Origin: Phyto melanocephala
Lineage: Eukaryota > Arthropoda > Insecta > Diptera > Rhinophoridae
Direction of reading: 5' to 3'
Length of the DNA: 64,000 nucleotides
Assembly: GCA_941918925.1 (NCBI GenBank)
Contig: OW799234.1
Span: 123,279,395-123,343,394 of the forward strand
Shown piece after piece: positions 32,836-44,431 of the stretch. Made by a program: the position numbers and the translations under genes. Under the pieces are notes generated by a model. The model did no database searches. It had not been told where the DNA came from and was given only the letters and a program-made list of their open reading frames with translations. Numbering within the stretch: the stretch's first letter is position 1; the number at the start of each line of letters is the position of its first letter.

Positions 32836-32921
32836 AAACTTGTGTAAAATATTTAAAGAATAATTTGCTTAAATTTTCGTAATTGCAGTTACTTTGATTT
32901 TTAATAATTTCTTTATTTTTA

Positions 32922-32927
32922 TTTATC
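32922..32927 (-). terminator. AATAAA polyadenylation signal of gene C
   Basis: Hexamer on the gene strand 46 nt downstream of the gene C stop codon. Confidence 0.5.
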
Positions 32928-32972
32928 ACTTTAAATTTAAAATAAAGTCACATAAAAAAAAAACGCTGATGT

Positions 32973-33629
32973 TTAGTATACAATCTGCTCAGTCTTCTTT
33001 TTGGTTTCATATTCGTTTGCGCCCGCAAATGGTGCATGAACATCGCGATCCAGGGGAAAAAGTTGTCTTAAATCGGCTACTTTATTTATGCCGCACCAGA
33101 AGTTTTTGTACTCTGCAGTTTCTTTAAGTTTATGCTGTCTATTGCGTACCAGAGGAACCTGTATGTGGGAGAATGGAGTTTTGGCTCGACACACATTAAA
33201 GCTACGCAAAGGGCATAATTGCTGGAATGAGGAATAAGTGGCAGAACCAACTGAAAGTAACTTAAACTTATAATCAAGCGTTGATTTGCCAAATTTAACA
33301 AAATCTGTTATTCCATTTCTATTAAGAGCATCACTGTAGGAAAAGCTTTTGCTAAAGTTTGAGGCTGTCATGTATGTGGTGTTAGCTGATAGTAAAGGAG
33401 AAGTTGTTAAAGTTTCACTTATTGGTGTCCATTTTTGAAAGCCACTCATTGTCTTAACATCTTCACAATTTTCTACTATAATTGGCTTTTCGTCCAGCTC
33501 ATTTTGTGGCAAGTCCGCTTTTAATTTTTTGTTAGTGGCTTCGAGTTCATGAAATATAAAAGAATATATACCATCTTCGCGTTCCAATTCCATCAGCAAT
33601 AGTTCATCATCATTTTGTAATACCTCCAT
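32973..33629 (-). CDS. gene C: uncharacterised 218-aa protein, single exon
   Basis: Not recognised. An uninterrupted 218-codon ORF starting MEVLQNDDELLLMELERED. The ATG is preceded immediately by an in-frame TAA and has a good fly start context (ATAAATGG), so the start is well defined unless an upstream exon splices in exactly there. The N-terminus is acidic (NDDELLLMELERED), followed by a possible short helix (HELEATNKKLKADL), a Ser/Thr-rich middle, and an aromatic and basic C-terminal part (EYKNFWCGINKVADLRQLF, then APFAG and KKKTEQ). No signal peptide, membrane segment or catalytic motif is visible. AATAAA lies at 32927-32922, 46 nt past the stop. Length, codon usage unlike the surrounding repeats, and absence of repeat sequence argue for a real host gene. 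Decayed DINE-like fragments flank it on both sides. Confidence 0.75.
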   Translation of the reverse strand: MEVLQNDDELLLMELEREDGIYSFIFHELEATNKKLKADLPQNELDEKPIIVENCEDVKTMSGFQKWTPISETLTTSPLLSANTTYMTASNFSKSFSYSDALNRNGITDFVKFGKSTLDYKFKLLSVGSATYSSFQQLCPLRSFNVCRAKTPFSHIQVPLVRNRQHKLKETAEYKNFWCGINKVADLRQLFPLDRDVHAPFAGANEYETKKKTEQIVY

Positions 33630-33954
33630 TTATGTCGAATCGTTTAAAATGTTTAAGTGTCTCGAATGCAACTGTATTGTCTGGGAATTTAAAATAAACT
33701 GTGTTAAGTTTTAGCAATTTACTTGACTGCTTGTACACCAGGCAGTTTGTTTAAATTTTAGTGATTTTTTTTTTACTTTTTTCTCTCAAACAAAAAGGGG
33801 GAATTTGTTTATTTGTTTAACGGAAAAAGATATGTCACATTATTATGTATGTCTAAACATAATTTATTTTAATACAATCAACAGTGATGACTGAGAAAGT
33901 AGCAGAGTGGATGTAAAACTAGTTTAAAAACATTTTATATAGATAAAATAAATG

Positions 33955-34085
33955 AAGCAAAGGGTATATATTGCTTTGTCATTTTGTTTGCAATTTCTAC
34001 AATATGAGTTGCCTACTCCATAAAATATATATTTTTTTAATGCCTATTAATCGGAAAGTCGAATTAATGTATCTGTCTGGGATTT
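33955..34085 (+). mobile_element. decayed 5' end of a DINE-1-like element
   Basis: AAAGGGTATATATTGCTTTG, TCATTTTG, AATTTCTACAAT, ACTCCATAAAATATATATTT and a GTATCTGTCTGGG remnant follow in family order. Confidence 0.65.
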
Positions 34086-34235
34086 ATGAGTACAAAACTT
34101 CAATAATGCAGGTTTAGTTCTTAATAACATGTAGGATATTGCGAATAATATCTAACTTCTAACAGAAAGTAGAAACATAGCAAATAATATGGTATTTAAA
34201 ATGAAACTACAAGGTTGGCAAGAATTAAATGCCTG

Positions 34236-35787
34236 CACTCAAAGAAAAACCATGGTTACGATATGATCACGACGGTCATTTTATATTCTCCATAACAATA
34301 TTTGGTTATCGAAAACAATAACCAATCATTTCTTTAAATTTTATCATTTAATGTTTGCTTTTTATGAAAACTTCGATATGGTTATCCTTTCAAAATAGTA
34401 TTATTTACGAAATTATTATTTATATTCGAAGCCATTTAAATTTACAAATAACCATTAAATGATAATTTTAAAAACAGTATGATTACAAAGTAATCACGCT
34501 TTAATATATTTTAATCATAATATGTTTTCAAACGTTCTTCTTCTTCCTGTTAAATGAATTTTTATTTTTGACATGAACAAAAAAAAATATATAAAACTTG
34601 TAAAAATGTAAAGAAATAAAATAAACAGTAAAATGTTAAAAAAAATTATAGAAAAAATTCCACAGGCCAATTTGCTTCTTGAATTTATCAACTGATTCTA
34701 GTTAATTTGTGTGCGCTAAATTCAAATCTGTAATCAGTTTGTCTCTATCAGCTCTAGTTTTTACGATATAGCTTTTTTTTAAGTATTGAAACAGTAAAAC
34801 TTTTCCATAGGAATTTTAAAAAAATAACCAGCCGGATTAGAGTCTTTTTGCAAATTCCAACAGTAGTCTGCCATCATATGTGTATCCCACCTTCCCTGGT
34901 ACCGATTCTCCATAATTTTGATATCTATGTGAAACCTTTCTCCTTGTTCTTCGCTTAAATTACCCAAATTTTCGGGAAATCGGACTATGGAAATAATGGA
35001 TTTTAATACTCATGTTGCATTTTTTATAACTTGCACGAATGATGTCCACGCATTTCGTTCAGTTTCGGTCATTGACTTATTAAAATTACTTAATACTCAC
35101 TAAACAGAAGTAATAGTCGTCCAAATGATTTCTGGGCTCTTTCCAAACCATCGTGTGGAGCCCAGCTTTTATCTTGGTCACCAAGATCAACTCCAAAGTA
35201 ATCTAAATACGATTTTTTAATACATTCCGAAATAGGTCTTATGTTTTCTTTAAAGGTGTATTCTCCACAAATATAACAAAATGTGTCCGCGTTATTTTTA
35301 CAACATCTTCTATTGGAAGTCATTTCTATTTAGATCAACAATTTTTTAATAAACTTTGCCATCTGCAATAAACCACTTCTTACAAGCAACTAACTTCCGA
35401 TATGCAATTGGAGTGCAAAAAGAAAAAATAACGTTCTGAATAATATTACACAAATAAAATTCGTGTTAATCAAGTCTGATGTATGCTGCCTTATTTATGC
35501 TGGATCGGTTGCTGATTAGCTTCTGACCACAGGTGAATGTTGGAGATTGTTGAGTACAAATACAGCCTCAGAAACTTATATTTATTTTTGTTGAAATAAA
35601 ATGTGTTTTGGAAAAACACAAAAATTTTATGTTTCATTTTAAGTCATAGTATGATTACTTGATACTTTATTTGAACATAATAATGATATCTTGCAACCAT
35701 AATATCTTTTAACTACAATCATAAAATTTAATCATAGTATGTTGCCCTTAGATTATGATTAGCACAACCATGTTTTTTCATTGCGTG
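34236..35787 (-). mobile_element. TIR element carrying remnants of an uncharacterised arthropod repeat protein
   Basis: Imperfect inverted ends (CACTCAAAGAAAAACCATGG then TTACGATATGATCA on the left; inverted CACGCAATGAAAAAACATGG then TTGTGCTAATCATA on the right). ATGATTA/TAATCAT-type motifs recur near both ends. Two coding remnants lie inside on the minus strand (34779-35323). No TSD seen, so the exact limits are uncertain. Confidence 0.6.
34779..35335 (-). pseudogene. broken gene for a GDQDKxWAPH / SEEQGERFH family protein
   Basis: The N-terminal part (from 35323) reads MTSNRRCCKNNADTFCYICG, then IKKSYLDYFGVDLGDQDKSW and APH, followed by unrelated residues to a stop. The C-terminal part (to 34779) reads RFPENLGNLSEEQGERFHID, MENRYQGRWDTHMMADYCW. 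From memory of arthropod and cnidarian genomes, proteins with exactly these two ends, roughly 500-800 aa long, are repeated many times and are usually called uncharacterised. Here the central part is deleted and one stop interrupts the junction. The CxxC at FCYICG suggests metal binding. Enzymatic function is not established. Confidence 0.7.
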
Positions 35788-37035
35788 TACAGAAATTCCA
35801 CCAAAAACAATAAACTATTTTAATTTGCATTGACAAAAGAAATACAAATCAATACAATACAAATATGTATATTGATGGTGCTAGAAATGCGGACCGGGTT
35901 CAACTAAAATGATTATAAAAACTTTTATTGAACGTATCACTAAACAAATAAATAAAAAAATTATCAATGTTTATTTTTGCACTACGATCCAGAAAAAAAT
36001 GTTTGTTTTAATTCTCTTTCAGCGCCTTCAACGCCATAGGAAGTGACAGACAGACAAAAAAATAAATAAACAACCTGTGACATATTAACTTTTATTTAAG
36101 AGTTTGTCTAAACAGTGGCCCCCTCTTTATCACTATTTTGTTTCTTCCGGTATAAAAAAGTAATTTTGACAAATAAAAGACAAATTCTTAAGGGTTGTCG
36201 TTGTCCAAACATTTAACGAACTGATAATGATGACCTGTTGCTAATATTATTTGATTTTGTTACAGATTTCGTTTTACGTTTGTTTTATTTTTAGTGGCTA
36301 AGCAAATATTTTAACTGCCTTTTGAGTAATAAAAGTCATAAATTTCTTTAAGAAAACCCATCAGCAGGCTGACGAGTATGTGTCCATTTAATAAGGTTGG
36401 TTGTTTGCTCGGTTGGTCTGAAATGGTTTAAAAAATGGTTGGGGAAGCGGATGTAAAAAACTGGTCATAAACACAAACATGGCTGTAAATGTAATACCCC
36501 AGTTACATGGAATGTGTTTCTTACAGGTGGTAACAAACTGTTGATTGCCGTTTGTTCATTTACAATAAAATCCCATTACAACAACACAAAATACATAAAG
36601 ACCGATACAATGTAATAATAATAAAAAAAAAAAAACAATAAATTAATTACATTCTCTGAACGGATAAATATTTGCACGCTTTTATGTGCAATTAGAACAC
36701 ACCACAGCATAATGATACAGTGGCCGCTCAATTCAATGGAAATAAGGGAAAAATATAAATAAATCGACATATCAAGTTTTCAATTCAATAGAACTTACTT
36801 TAGATAATGTATTAAAATTCCTGGAATATAAATGATAACTTTACTTTAAACACATAATTGTAAACTGTTGCTAAATTGACAGCAACAGAAAACAGCTTGG
36901 TAATTAGTCAATATCAGTTTTTTTTTGCTATTTACAATTGAACAGAAATTAAGTTGATGTGCTAAGAAACTTCGTGGTAAAGTAGCACGACTGGTGCCTT
37001 TAAAACCTTTATGGGTAAAACAGCTGAAGTTTTTT
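35788..37035. other. AT-rich noncoding DNA
   Basis: Nothing recognised; short ORFs only. Confidence 0.4.
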
Positions 37036-38936
37036 AAATCCCTCACAGAAAGTATAAGGGTATAAATGTATTTGTCATTTTGTGTGAAATTTCTGCAATA
37101 CATATTCATTTCCGACCCCATAAAGTGTAGACTTTCTGAAAGTTTATGAATAGGGAGTTTATTGAGTATTTATCGTTCTACTTCTGACCGTTTGCCCGTG
37201 TGTATGTTGAAATCAGGTTTTTTAAGCTCCCCGACATTAGCAAGACCGGCATGTGGTATCAAACTACCGAAAATATTTGGGAGCAGATTGGTTTTGAGAA
37301 TCAGCATAATCGCTCTATTACTTCCTGAGATATAAGCAAATAAACAAGACTGCTTCTGTTTTTTTCCTTATTTTTAACACAAAAATTTAAATTGTTCAGT
37401 CCTACTCTATAGCCGCGTTTGCAACAATTTGTAGATATGTTAGAGATATTGTTGAAAAATTTTTAACAAATCGGCCACTATGGACAAAGTTATAGGCAAA
37501 CCTTTTTTTAAGTACATCAAATCTTTTAAGCTCCTAAATTATTTTAAAACAGTGTGAAAACATCAAACTATGAGCCGTGGTCTCAAAAACTATTTCTGGT
37601 GCTTCAGTGGATTTTTTCGGTTTCTATACAATCGAGAGGGCCAATATGGACATAAAATTTTTAGTAATATATAAAAAAAAAAAAAAATGTTAATTCATGA
37701 TGGCCGCTACTAACTAAAATAAAGGGCGATGTATTTATTTACGGGTCAAAGCTGATATATCATATTTTCCCCCCTGATCACCCACAATATTGGTATTAAA
37801 TGAAAGACTAGACCTGTAGAATACAATTTACTATTAAACAAGTAAAAGTGCTATATTCGGCCGTGCCGAATCTTATATACCCTTCACAACGTGTAGTCAT
37901 GCAATAACAGTAGTTTGTGTCACCATTCATCCCATATGAAATACGTACATACATATAGAAAAACATCCCATTGTAAAATTATTAATTCTCGTATGTATGT
38001 TAAAAAAACAAACAAAAAAAAAATTAAAAAAAAAATTAAAAAAAAATAAAAAAAAAATAAAAAAAAATTAAAAAAAAAAAATTAAAAAAAATAAAAAAAA
38101 AATTTAAAAAAAAAATTATTATATATATAATATATATAAAACAAAAAAAAAAAAAAAAAAAAATAATAATAATAAAAATATAAATAATATATTAAATAAA
38201 AAATAAAAAATAATAAAAAAAAAATTAAAAAAAAAATGTTAAAAATATTAAAAATTTTTTTTTTTGGCTCAGCTGGGATTCGATGCCACGTTTTCTCTAA
38301 CCAGTGTACACGTTTGTATGTATGTATGTTGTTGTTGTAATGTTGTTTTTGTGAAAAAAAAAATCGAGGTGGTCGTGGGTTTTTGCTCATATCTCAGTTG
38401 TTTATGTACCGATGTTTCTGATTTTCAATACCGATCTACTCCCGAATATTTCTGATATTTTAATACCTCACCCGAGTCCAAGCGATGTCGGGGGGCTTAA
38501 AAAAAGTTGATTTCAACATACACACGGACAGACGGTCAGACGGACAGACTGACAAACTGACAGGGCTTAATCGACTCCCATATTCATAAGCTTTCAGAAA
38601 ATATATACTTTATGGGGTCGGAAATGAAAATTGTAGGAATTTCACACGGAATGACAAACCTATATATACCCTTTTTCACTGTGTGAAGGGTATAAAAAGT
38701 GCAAAATCCAAGATGGCGTGTGAAAAAAATGCGGACATTTTTTAAGCCTGTCAATTTATTAACTATGTAAAAATTTAAAATCTAGGATGGCGTTACAAAT
38801 AATAAAAAAATCGCTTACAACATGAAATTTGAATTCTAGGCTAAACTAAATACGATGCCGTCATTATAGCTATGTATATGATGATGGGTATTATCAGATT
38901 CGCCACGGACGAATATAAAGTATAAAGTTAGCACAC
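37036..38936 (+). mobile_element. long-subfamily DINE-1-like element, interrupted by a second copy
   Basis: The 5' hairpin ATCCCTCACAGAAAGTATAA-GGGT, the ACCCCATAAAGTGTAGACTT box and CTGAGATATAAGC follow in order, but instead of the homopolymer spacer it has a complex body (TTGTAGATATGTTAGAGATA, CAAAGTTATAGGC). It ends near 38936 with a weak hairpin, ATTCGCCACGGACGAAT. The same body occurs at 44031, 55563 and 59070, defining a subfamily. Copy 37836-38694 lies inside it. Confidence 0.7.
37836..38694 (-). mobile_element. full-length DINE-1-like element nested in another
   Basis: All landmarks of the 29036 copy, inverted: AAACAAGTAAAAGTGCTATA, hairpin ATTCGGCCGTGCCGAAT, homopolymer spacer, TTTGGCTCAGCTGGGATTCG, TGTGTGAAGGGTATA at 38694. 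Its nucleotide identity to the 29036 and 53508 copies looks very high, so it is younger than its host element. Confidence 0.9.
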
Positions 38937-39516
38937 TTGTGAGGTGTTTAAAAAAAGTGATTTCACTGTTTAACATTTACTAACTATTGAAACCTCTACA
39001 GTGAGTGTTTGTTGTTAACATATAAGTGTATGTATGTATGTTCTTACATAATGAAAAGAGAATTGTATAAAAGCGAATATCTACACGTTCTGTGCACAGT
39101 TGGGCACAAACTTTTGCATGCAATAACACATATGCAAACACATAAAAGACGAATGTTCCAATGTACTTATGCGTATGTATGATCGAAATAAGAGGAGTGT
39201 TGCTATAAAGTGTCTTTGCCTATGAGGCAAAAAATATATTATATGATTTGGAGATTTTTCAATTATTGCAATTTTGTATGCTAATTGATCTAACTTTAAT
39301 CGTTAATATTTAGACATAATGGATATATATTGTACATACATAGCACTTACACTTAAAAGTGCGAGAGTTGCAAGAAATGGCAGTTTATTTTTAATAACGA
39401 AATTTTTGTCCTTAGTAACGTATATGTCATTGTAACTTATAGTGCTTCAAAAATATTGAACTTTGTGCCAATAAAGCATCTTATGCGAAAAGTTATGCTT
39501 TACCTTTTTAACTTAT
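38937..39516. other. AT-rich spacer
   Basis: No recognisable feature. Confidence 0.4.
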
Positions 39517-39570
39517 ACAAGTAAGAGCACTATATTTGGTTGTACCAAATTTATGTTATCCACCACCACA
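39515..39570 (-). mobile_element. 3' tip of a DINE-1-like element
   Basis: ATACAAGTAAGAGCACTATA, then TTTGGTTGTACCAAATTTAT, is the family's inverted 3' end with its hairpin; the sequence diverges afterwards. Confidence 0.6.
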
Positions 39571-39775
39571 TTCGTCTAGTAATTTTATACCACAAAATGT
39601 ATTATTTTGTTAACAATTCTAATCATTATAGAATAATCTTTTTATATTAAAATATTTATTAAATACTTTCTCTGCTTAAGTCCAATTTAGTATTTATTTG
39701 TTTTATTATATTTAGTCTCAAAATTAAACCTAAATACCATAGGAGTGATATAACCCACTTCTTTTTATAAGAATA

Positions 39776-40331
39776 CTAGCCAAGCCTATCGCGCGTTGCT
39801 ACGCCCCTTAATGAATAAAAATGCAGTTTGAATTTTAATTGAATATCAAGTGCAAGAAGCTAAAAATTATAACTTTTTTTATGGTCATAGTCATGATAGC
39901 TCAATATGTGTGCAAAGTTTAAGAAAAATCGGTCCAGTGCAAGTACCGCAAAATTATAACTTTTTTAATGGGCATGGCCCTGTCCACTTTTCTTATCTCG
40001 AAATTATATAGTCATGACAACTCAATATGTAGCTAAAAATGATAGTTTATTTTTTATGGGCGTGGCACTGCCCACTTTTCTAATCGCGAAATTGTAGAAT
40101 TAAGACAGCTCAATATGTGTGCAAAGTTTCAGAAAAATCGGTTAAGTGCAAGTAGCTAAAAATGATAACGTATTTTTTATGGGCGTAGCCCCGCCCACTT
40201 TTTACCACCCATAAACACTCCCTGGAATGTGTACAACAACTTGCCAAAGTTTGAGTCCGAAGGGCTTTACAGTTTCGGATTCTATAGCTAACACACACAG
40301 ACACACAGAGTTTCACTTTTATATATTTAGA
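39776..40331 (-). mobile_element. second, shorter Helitron copy
   Basis: Inverted relative to 25260-26393. The 3' end is CTAG at 39776 preceded (on its own strand) by the stem GCGTAGCAACGC; the 5' end is TCTAAATATATAAAAGTGAA at 40331. A and T flank it. Only three to four of the 120-bp units remain (cores near 39975, 40060 and 40185), and the GT run is broken. Confidence 0.85.
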
Positions 40332-41042
40332 TTATATATATTTAAGAAATGGGCGTCACAGTAGGCATGTGAAAGTAATTTTTGCTAATGATTTCAAGTG
40401 AGATATTGAAATAAAGAGCCCCTTAATCCACCAAAATCTTTTCTCATAGACAAATTTTATAATGTTATAATGTTTTTAATAATATAATAGTAGTAGTAAT
40501 AGGAGATTATACCATATGTGTGCGTTTAAGAAGACGTGTTAAAACAATTTCTCATAATTCAACTTTAATATTGTAAGATAGAGTCCCATATTCTTCTAAA
40601 TCATCGTCAAATGTCATGAAAAAATTATATAAATTTGGGAATAAGTGTTATGTGGAATGTGGGCGATAAAGTGGGCATGTTAACTTTATTTGCCTGCAAA
40701 TATAACAACAATATTAACCAAGCACGTAGATTTTAAAAATTACAGAATCGTCGATTTTGTGGCTTTTCGAATTTTAAATTAACCAAAAAAGACAATGTGG
40801 GGTAAATTTTCGTTCATTTTTATGAAATGTTGTTACTATACAATATAGCGCTAAGACGTAATTACTCTCGAATTACAATGTCTATCTCTCTTCCTGATAG
40901 ATCTATTTAGCCCATTTTAAATATCAATCATTTCTGATATAAAGAAAATATTCTGACAAAACTTCTAACCCCTTAACTCTTTCTGTTCGAGCTCTGTCGT
41001 GATTTCAATGGACGGACATAGCAAGGTTGTTCTAATACCCCC
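40332..41042. other. AT-rich spacer
   Basis: No recognisable feature. Confidence 0.4.
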
Positions 41043-41287
41043 GACAGACATATGGTTTACATACCATAGTATGTATACTACATTTATACCATGTACATGT
41101 TCAGGGTATATAAGCCATCAATAATTTAGTTTGTTCGATTGTATGTACATACATATATCACATTTATACGAGTAACGTTTTTGTTGTATACAAACTAATC
41201 ATAAACCGATTTCTTCAATGGTTTAATTGTAGCTTAGGTTGACACACATGTAGTATATTAATATCGTATACAAACCATATGTCTGTC
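41043..41287. mobile_element. 245-bp MITE
   Basis: Inverted ends GACAGACATATGGTTT with TATAC and an imperfect continuation of about 40 bp; many GTATAC-like motifs inside. No TSD resolved. Noncoding. Confidence 0.6.
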
Positions 41288-41387
41288 AGCGCTATAAGAT
41301 GAAACTAGGGCTCAGAAAATATGTATTTAATGGAGTCTAATATTAATATGTCATATACCTGGATATAAAAAAACTGTCCGATGAAGC

Positions 41388-42215
41388 ACAACGTTTGCTC
41401 ACCGAAATAAAGCTGATGAATGTGTTTCATTGGTTTTAAAGTGCGAAAGATGATGCGTGTAATTCGCAAGTGGTGATTTTGACACGGACAGAGATTGCCC
41501 AGGCCACACAAAAAAGTTTAAAGACCAAGAACTGAAGCCATTGCACCGATAATACTTTTGTAAAACTTAACAAGAGGTTGTTAATTTATTAGAAGCTACT
41601 TTATCAGTAATTTCAAATCGTTTTTGAGCAGCAGGATTAATCCTGTCGATACACCTTAAAAGACTCTTTAAAATAAATTATCATCGAATTACTTGCGATA
41701 AATAATTGATAAATTAAGATAAAATGAAACGTAAGAGGTCGTAAACAAAGCCGGGCCAACAAGCTGAATTAACATTAAAGTCAAATATCGATAGCGTATT
41801 TCGTAGGACCAATAAATCGTGCTAAAACTGACCCCAAAAAAAGCAAAATAAGTGGCCTAACATGAAACCGTAATATTCCTTCATTACAATGCTTGGCCAA
41901 ATGTTGCGTTATTTGTTTAAAACCATTTAGAAAGCAGTGGATTTGAACTATTGAATCATTCGCCTTATAACTCAGATCAGCTCTATCTGACTTCTATCTG
42001 TTTCGATCAATGAAGACCGTTCATTGAGAGATAAGCTTGACTTTAGAACAGGGTATCTAATTGATTCGTTAGTGATTCGTTCTTCGACGTGATTCATTCG
42101 TAGCCTCAATAGATAAACAGTTCTTTTGGCGCGATACCCACATGTTGCCAGAAAGATGGAAAAATATCATAGTTAACAATGGTCGATGCTGTGAATAATA
42201 TTCAAGATAAATTTA
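41388..42215 (+). pseudogene. decayed DD34D mariner transposase
   Basis: Transposase order is preserved in changing frames: VFHWF, GDFDTDRDCPGHTKKFKDQE (by frame change), QEVVNLLEATLSVISNRF, KMKRKRS, TKPGQQAELTLKSNID, SDFYLFRSMKTVH, and the C-terminus IDKQFFWRDTHMLPERWKNI. The catalytic SDY appears as SDF. These are Mos1-type DD34D mariner hallmarks, distinct from the DD41D copies in this window. Riddled with stops. Confidence 0.8.
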
Positions 42216-42505
42216 TTCGTCAGCGGACTTAAAAAAAAAATTAAATTTTTTTATAAATTTTCGTTTTGTCGGAAATTTTTAATATTAATCACAGAATAAA
42301 AAAAAAAATAAAAAATTTATGTTAAAAATTTCTGTAAAGAATTACTTGCAAAATTTTTAAAAAAATATGTTTTATAATTATTAAAACTTCATATAACATT
42401 TTCAAAAATGTTCTTGTAAATTTTTTATTTATGTTTTGATATTTTTGTGTATTTTTTATTCAACGTTATAATCATACCTTTCGAAAGGAATATATTAGAC
42501 CGCAT

Positions 42506-43448
42506 CACGGATGGAAATCATGGTACAATTGTACTTTTTATGGTACATTTTTGACCTTGTTGGTATCGTGGTACTACCGCTAGCTACTTGGTACAATTTA
42601 AAAATTTGTTCATGTTCGCTCTAATTTTTTTTATTCTGTCGGCTTCTCTGTTTTTGTTGCAATGCTGTTGTCAAAGCGAATTCATGTACCAAGTAATGTC
42701 AAGTCTTCAACAACAAAATCTGCCTAGTAATTTATTGCAAACTTTTTACGAAAATCACCTGTTAATTTGGCACCACCTGGAACATGAACTCGACTTGGCT
42801 GTTTTTATTTTATTTTACTTATAATTCGTAAGCATGTAAGGTGGACTTTAATAATGAAGTACTAAAATGGTTCGATAAGTTTACTCTAGGAAAAGTTATT
42901 ATGGGAGAAACAAATTCAATAGTACCTCTTCTGGTGAAAATGTTTCCACACGAACAAACAAACTTTGAAGCAATAAATAATCAGTACAGAGCACTAGCCG
43001 ATGTGACTGAACTTAGATCACACAAAGATTAAAATATTTTCTCTTTTTGGTCTAAAGAGTTCATGTTCCCAGATATTTCAAGAATTTTAAGAGGAATTCT
43101 GTCTATTCCACATTTCTCGGCCAACGTCGAACGAGTTTTTTCTTTTCAAAACCTAATTAAAACAAAGGAAAGAAATAGACTACATGTTTCTACTGTTTAA
43201 AATTTGATACAAACAAAAGATTTATTGAAGTCAACAAATTCTTGTTGCTTTAATTTTAAAATAACAGAAAATTTATTATCTAAAAGTATTTAATAAATAA
43301 AATTTGTTAAGTAACCGATCATAAACATTTTTGTTAAGTTTATGTTTTTTTTTTAAGAAATATTAAAAAAATGACACCGTCATGGCCTAAAAAGTACGTT
43401 TTGTTTTCATACTTGGTACAAAATCATAAAAGCCATTTTCCTTCTCTG
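42506..43448 (+). mobile_element. hAT derivative with perfect 8-bp TSD
   Basis: 943 bp between exact GACCGCAT repeats (42498-42505 and 43449-43456). The ends are CACGGATGGAAAT and inverted CAGAGAAGGAAAAT. The left subterminal 110 bp carry repeated GGTAC motifs. The second half keeps the hAT dimerisation signature in pieces: SIPHFSANVERVFS, IKTKERNRLHVSTV. The transposase core is deleted. A sister copy is at 62458-63516. Confidence 0.9.
43100..43260 (+). pseudogene. hAT transposase C-terminal (dimerisation) remnant
   Basis: Reads LSIPHFSANVERVFSFQNLI, KTKERNRLHVSTV, one stop, then NLIQTKDLLKS. This is the hAT C-terminal motif (P.S.A..ERVFS, K..RNRL). An upstream piece in 42841-43032 (FNNEVLKWFDKF, VKMFPHEQTNFEAINNQYRA) belongs to the same gene. 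Confidence 0.85.
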
Positions 43449-43456
43449 GACCGCAT

Positions 43457-44030
43457 CGTAAAAACGTTCACCATACGCCTTTAAATATATAAAATATATT
43501 TTTGCAGTTTTGACAAACATAAAGAGTTTACTCTTATACACTTTTTATTATTTATTTTTCTGCTTTTATTTCTCTTAGAGCATAAAGCTCTTACAAAGAA
43601 GTTTACTTTGTTGTCTCGCTTTCATTTCGCTAATCTTTTTGTTTTTTTTTATCTAAATAGATGATTATGTCTGTAGCCAGTCTTAGGATGATGGGACTGC
43701 CATTTGTCATTTCCTAGAAGCAACTCCACCATAAGATTGTGTAGCAATACAGATCCAGATATGGTATCAGGTCTAGCTAGGCGTTTTGTCACTTGTCCAG
43801 TCAGTGATGCTTCCTGAAAGTGTATGTGGTGCTAACTTTTCTGTGATGCCAGCAGTGAGCTACTAAACTGTGAGGAGGCTGGGAACTTTCTATTTTGTAG
43901 ATTTTACTGTAGTAGGTTTGAAGCCTTTTAGTGAAGATTATTTTTTGTATCTATTGCTACTTAAAGTAGGGTCCTCCGTTTTAAACTTTGGCGTTGTAAC
44001 CTCTTCACTACGCCACCATGTTTTACATCT
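43457..44030. other. spacer
   Basis: No supported feature. Confidence 0.4.
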
Positions 44031-44431
44031 GTATGCCCTTCACCTGTGGTGCCCTTTGTAATTTCTTCAGTGTTTATTACCGACAATATTTTGTACATAT
44101 CTTCTGAAAGCTTATAAATAAGGGAGTCTGTCTGTTTGCTCGTCTGTTCTTGTGTTAGTTGAAATACATTTTGAAAACCCCACTCATGCTGTACACATCT
44201 GTATGTGGTATTAAGTTTTTAAAAATATATTAGGATGAATTACTATTGGAATCCAACACAATCGACCCATAAATTTCAGAGATATGAGCAAAAAAACACG
44301 ACTGACTCTGGGTTTTCCCATTCAACTAAATATTTCTCAATCCTAGAGTAATTTATACACACGTTTGTTACCACTTATATGGGGCTATTTCAACAGGTCG
44401 GTTAGTAATCTGTAAAGTTAAAGGCAAAATA

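Noticed and set aside
32591..32863. 76-codon plus-strand ORF starting VDFRVYNVL as a small gene
   Set aside because: It begins at GTG, has no upstream ATG in frame, and most of it is the inverted 5' end of a DINE-1-like element (32690-32835).
38082..38390. 102-codon minus ORF rich in Phe, Tyr and Leu
   Set aside because: Product of the A/T homopolymer spacer of a DINE-1-like element.
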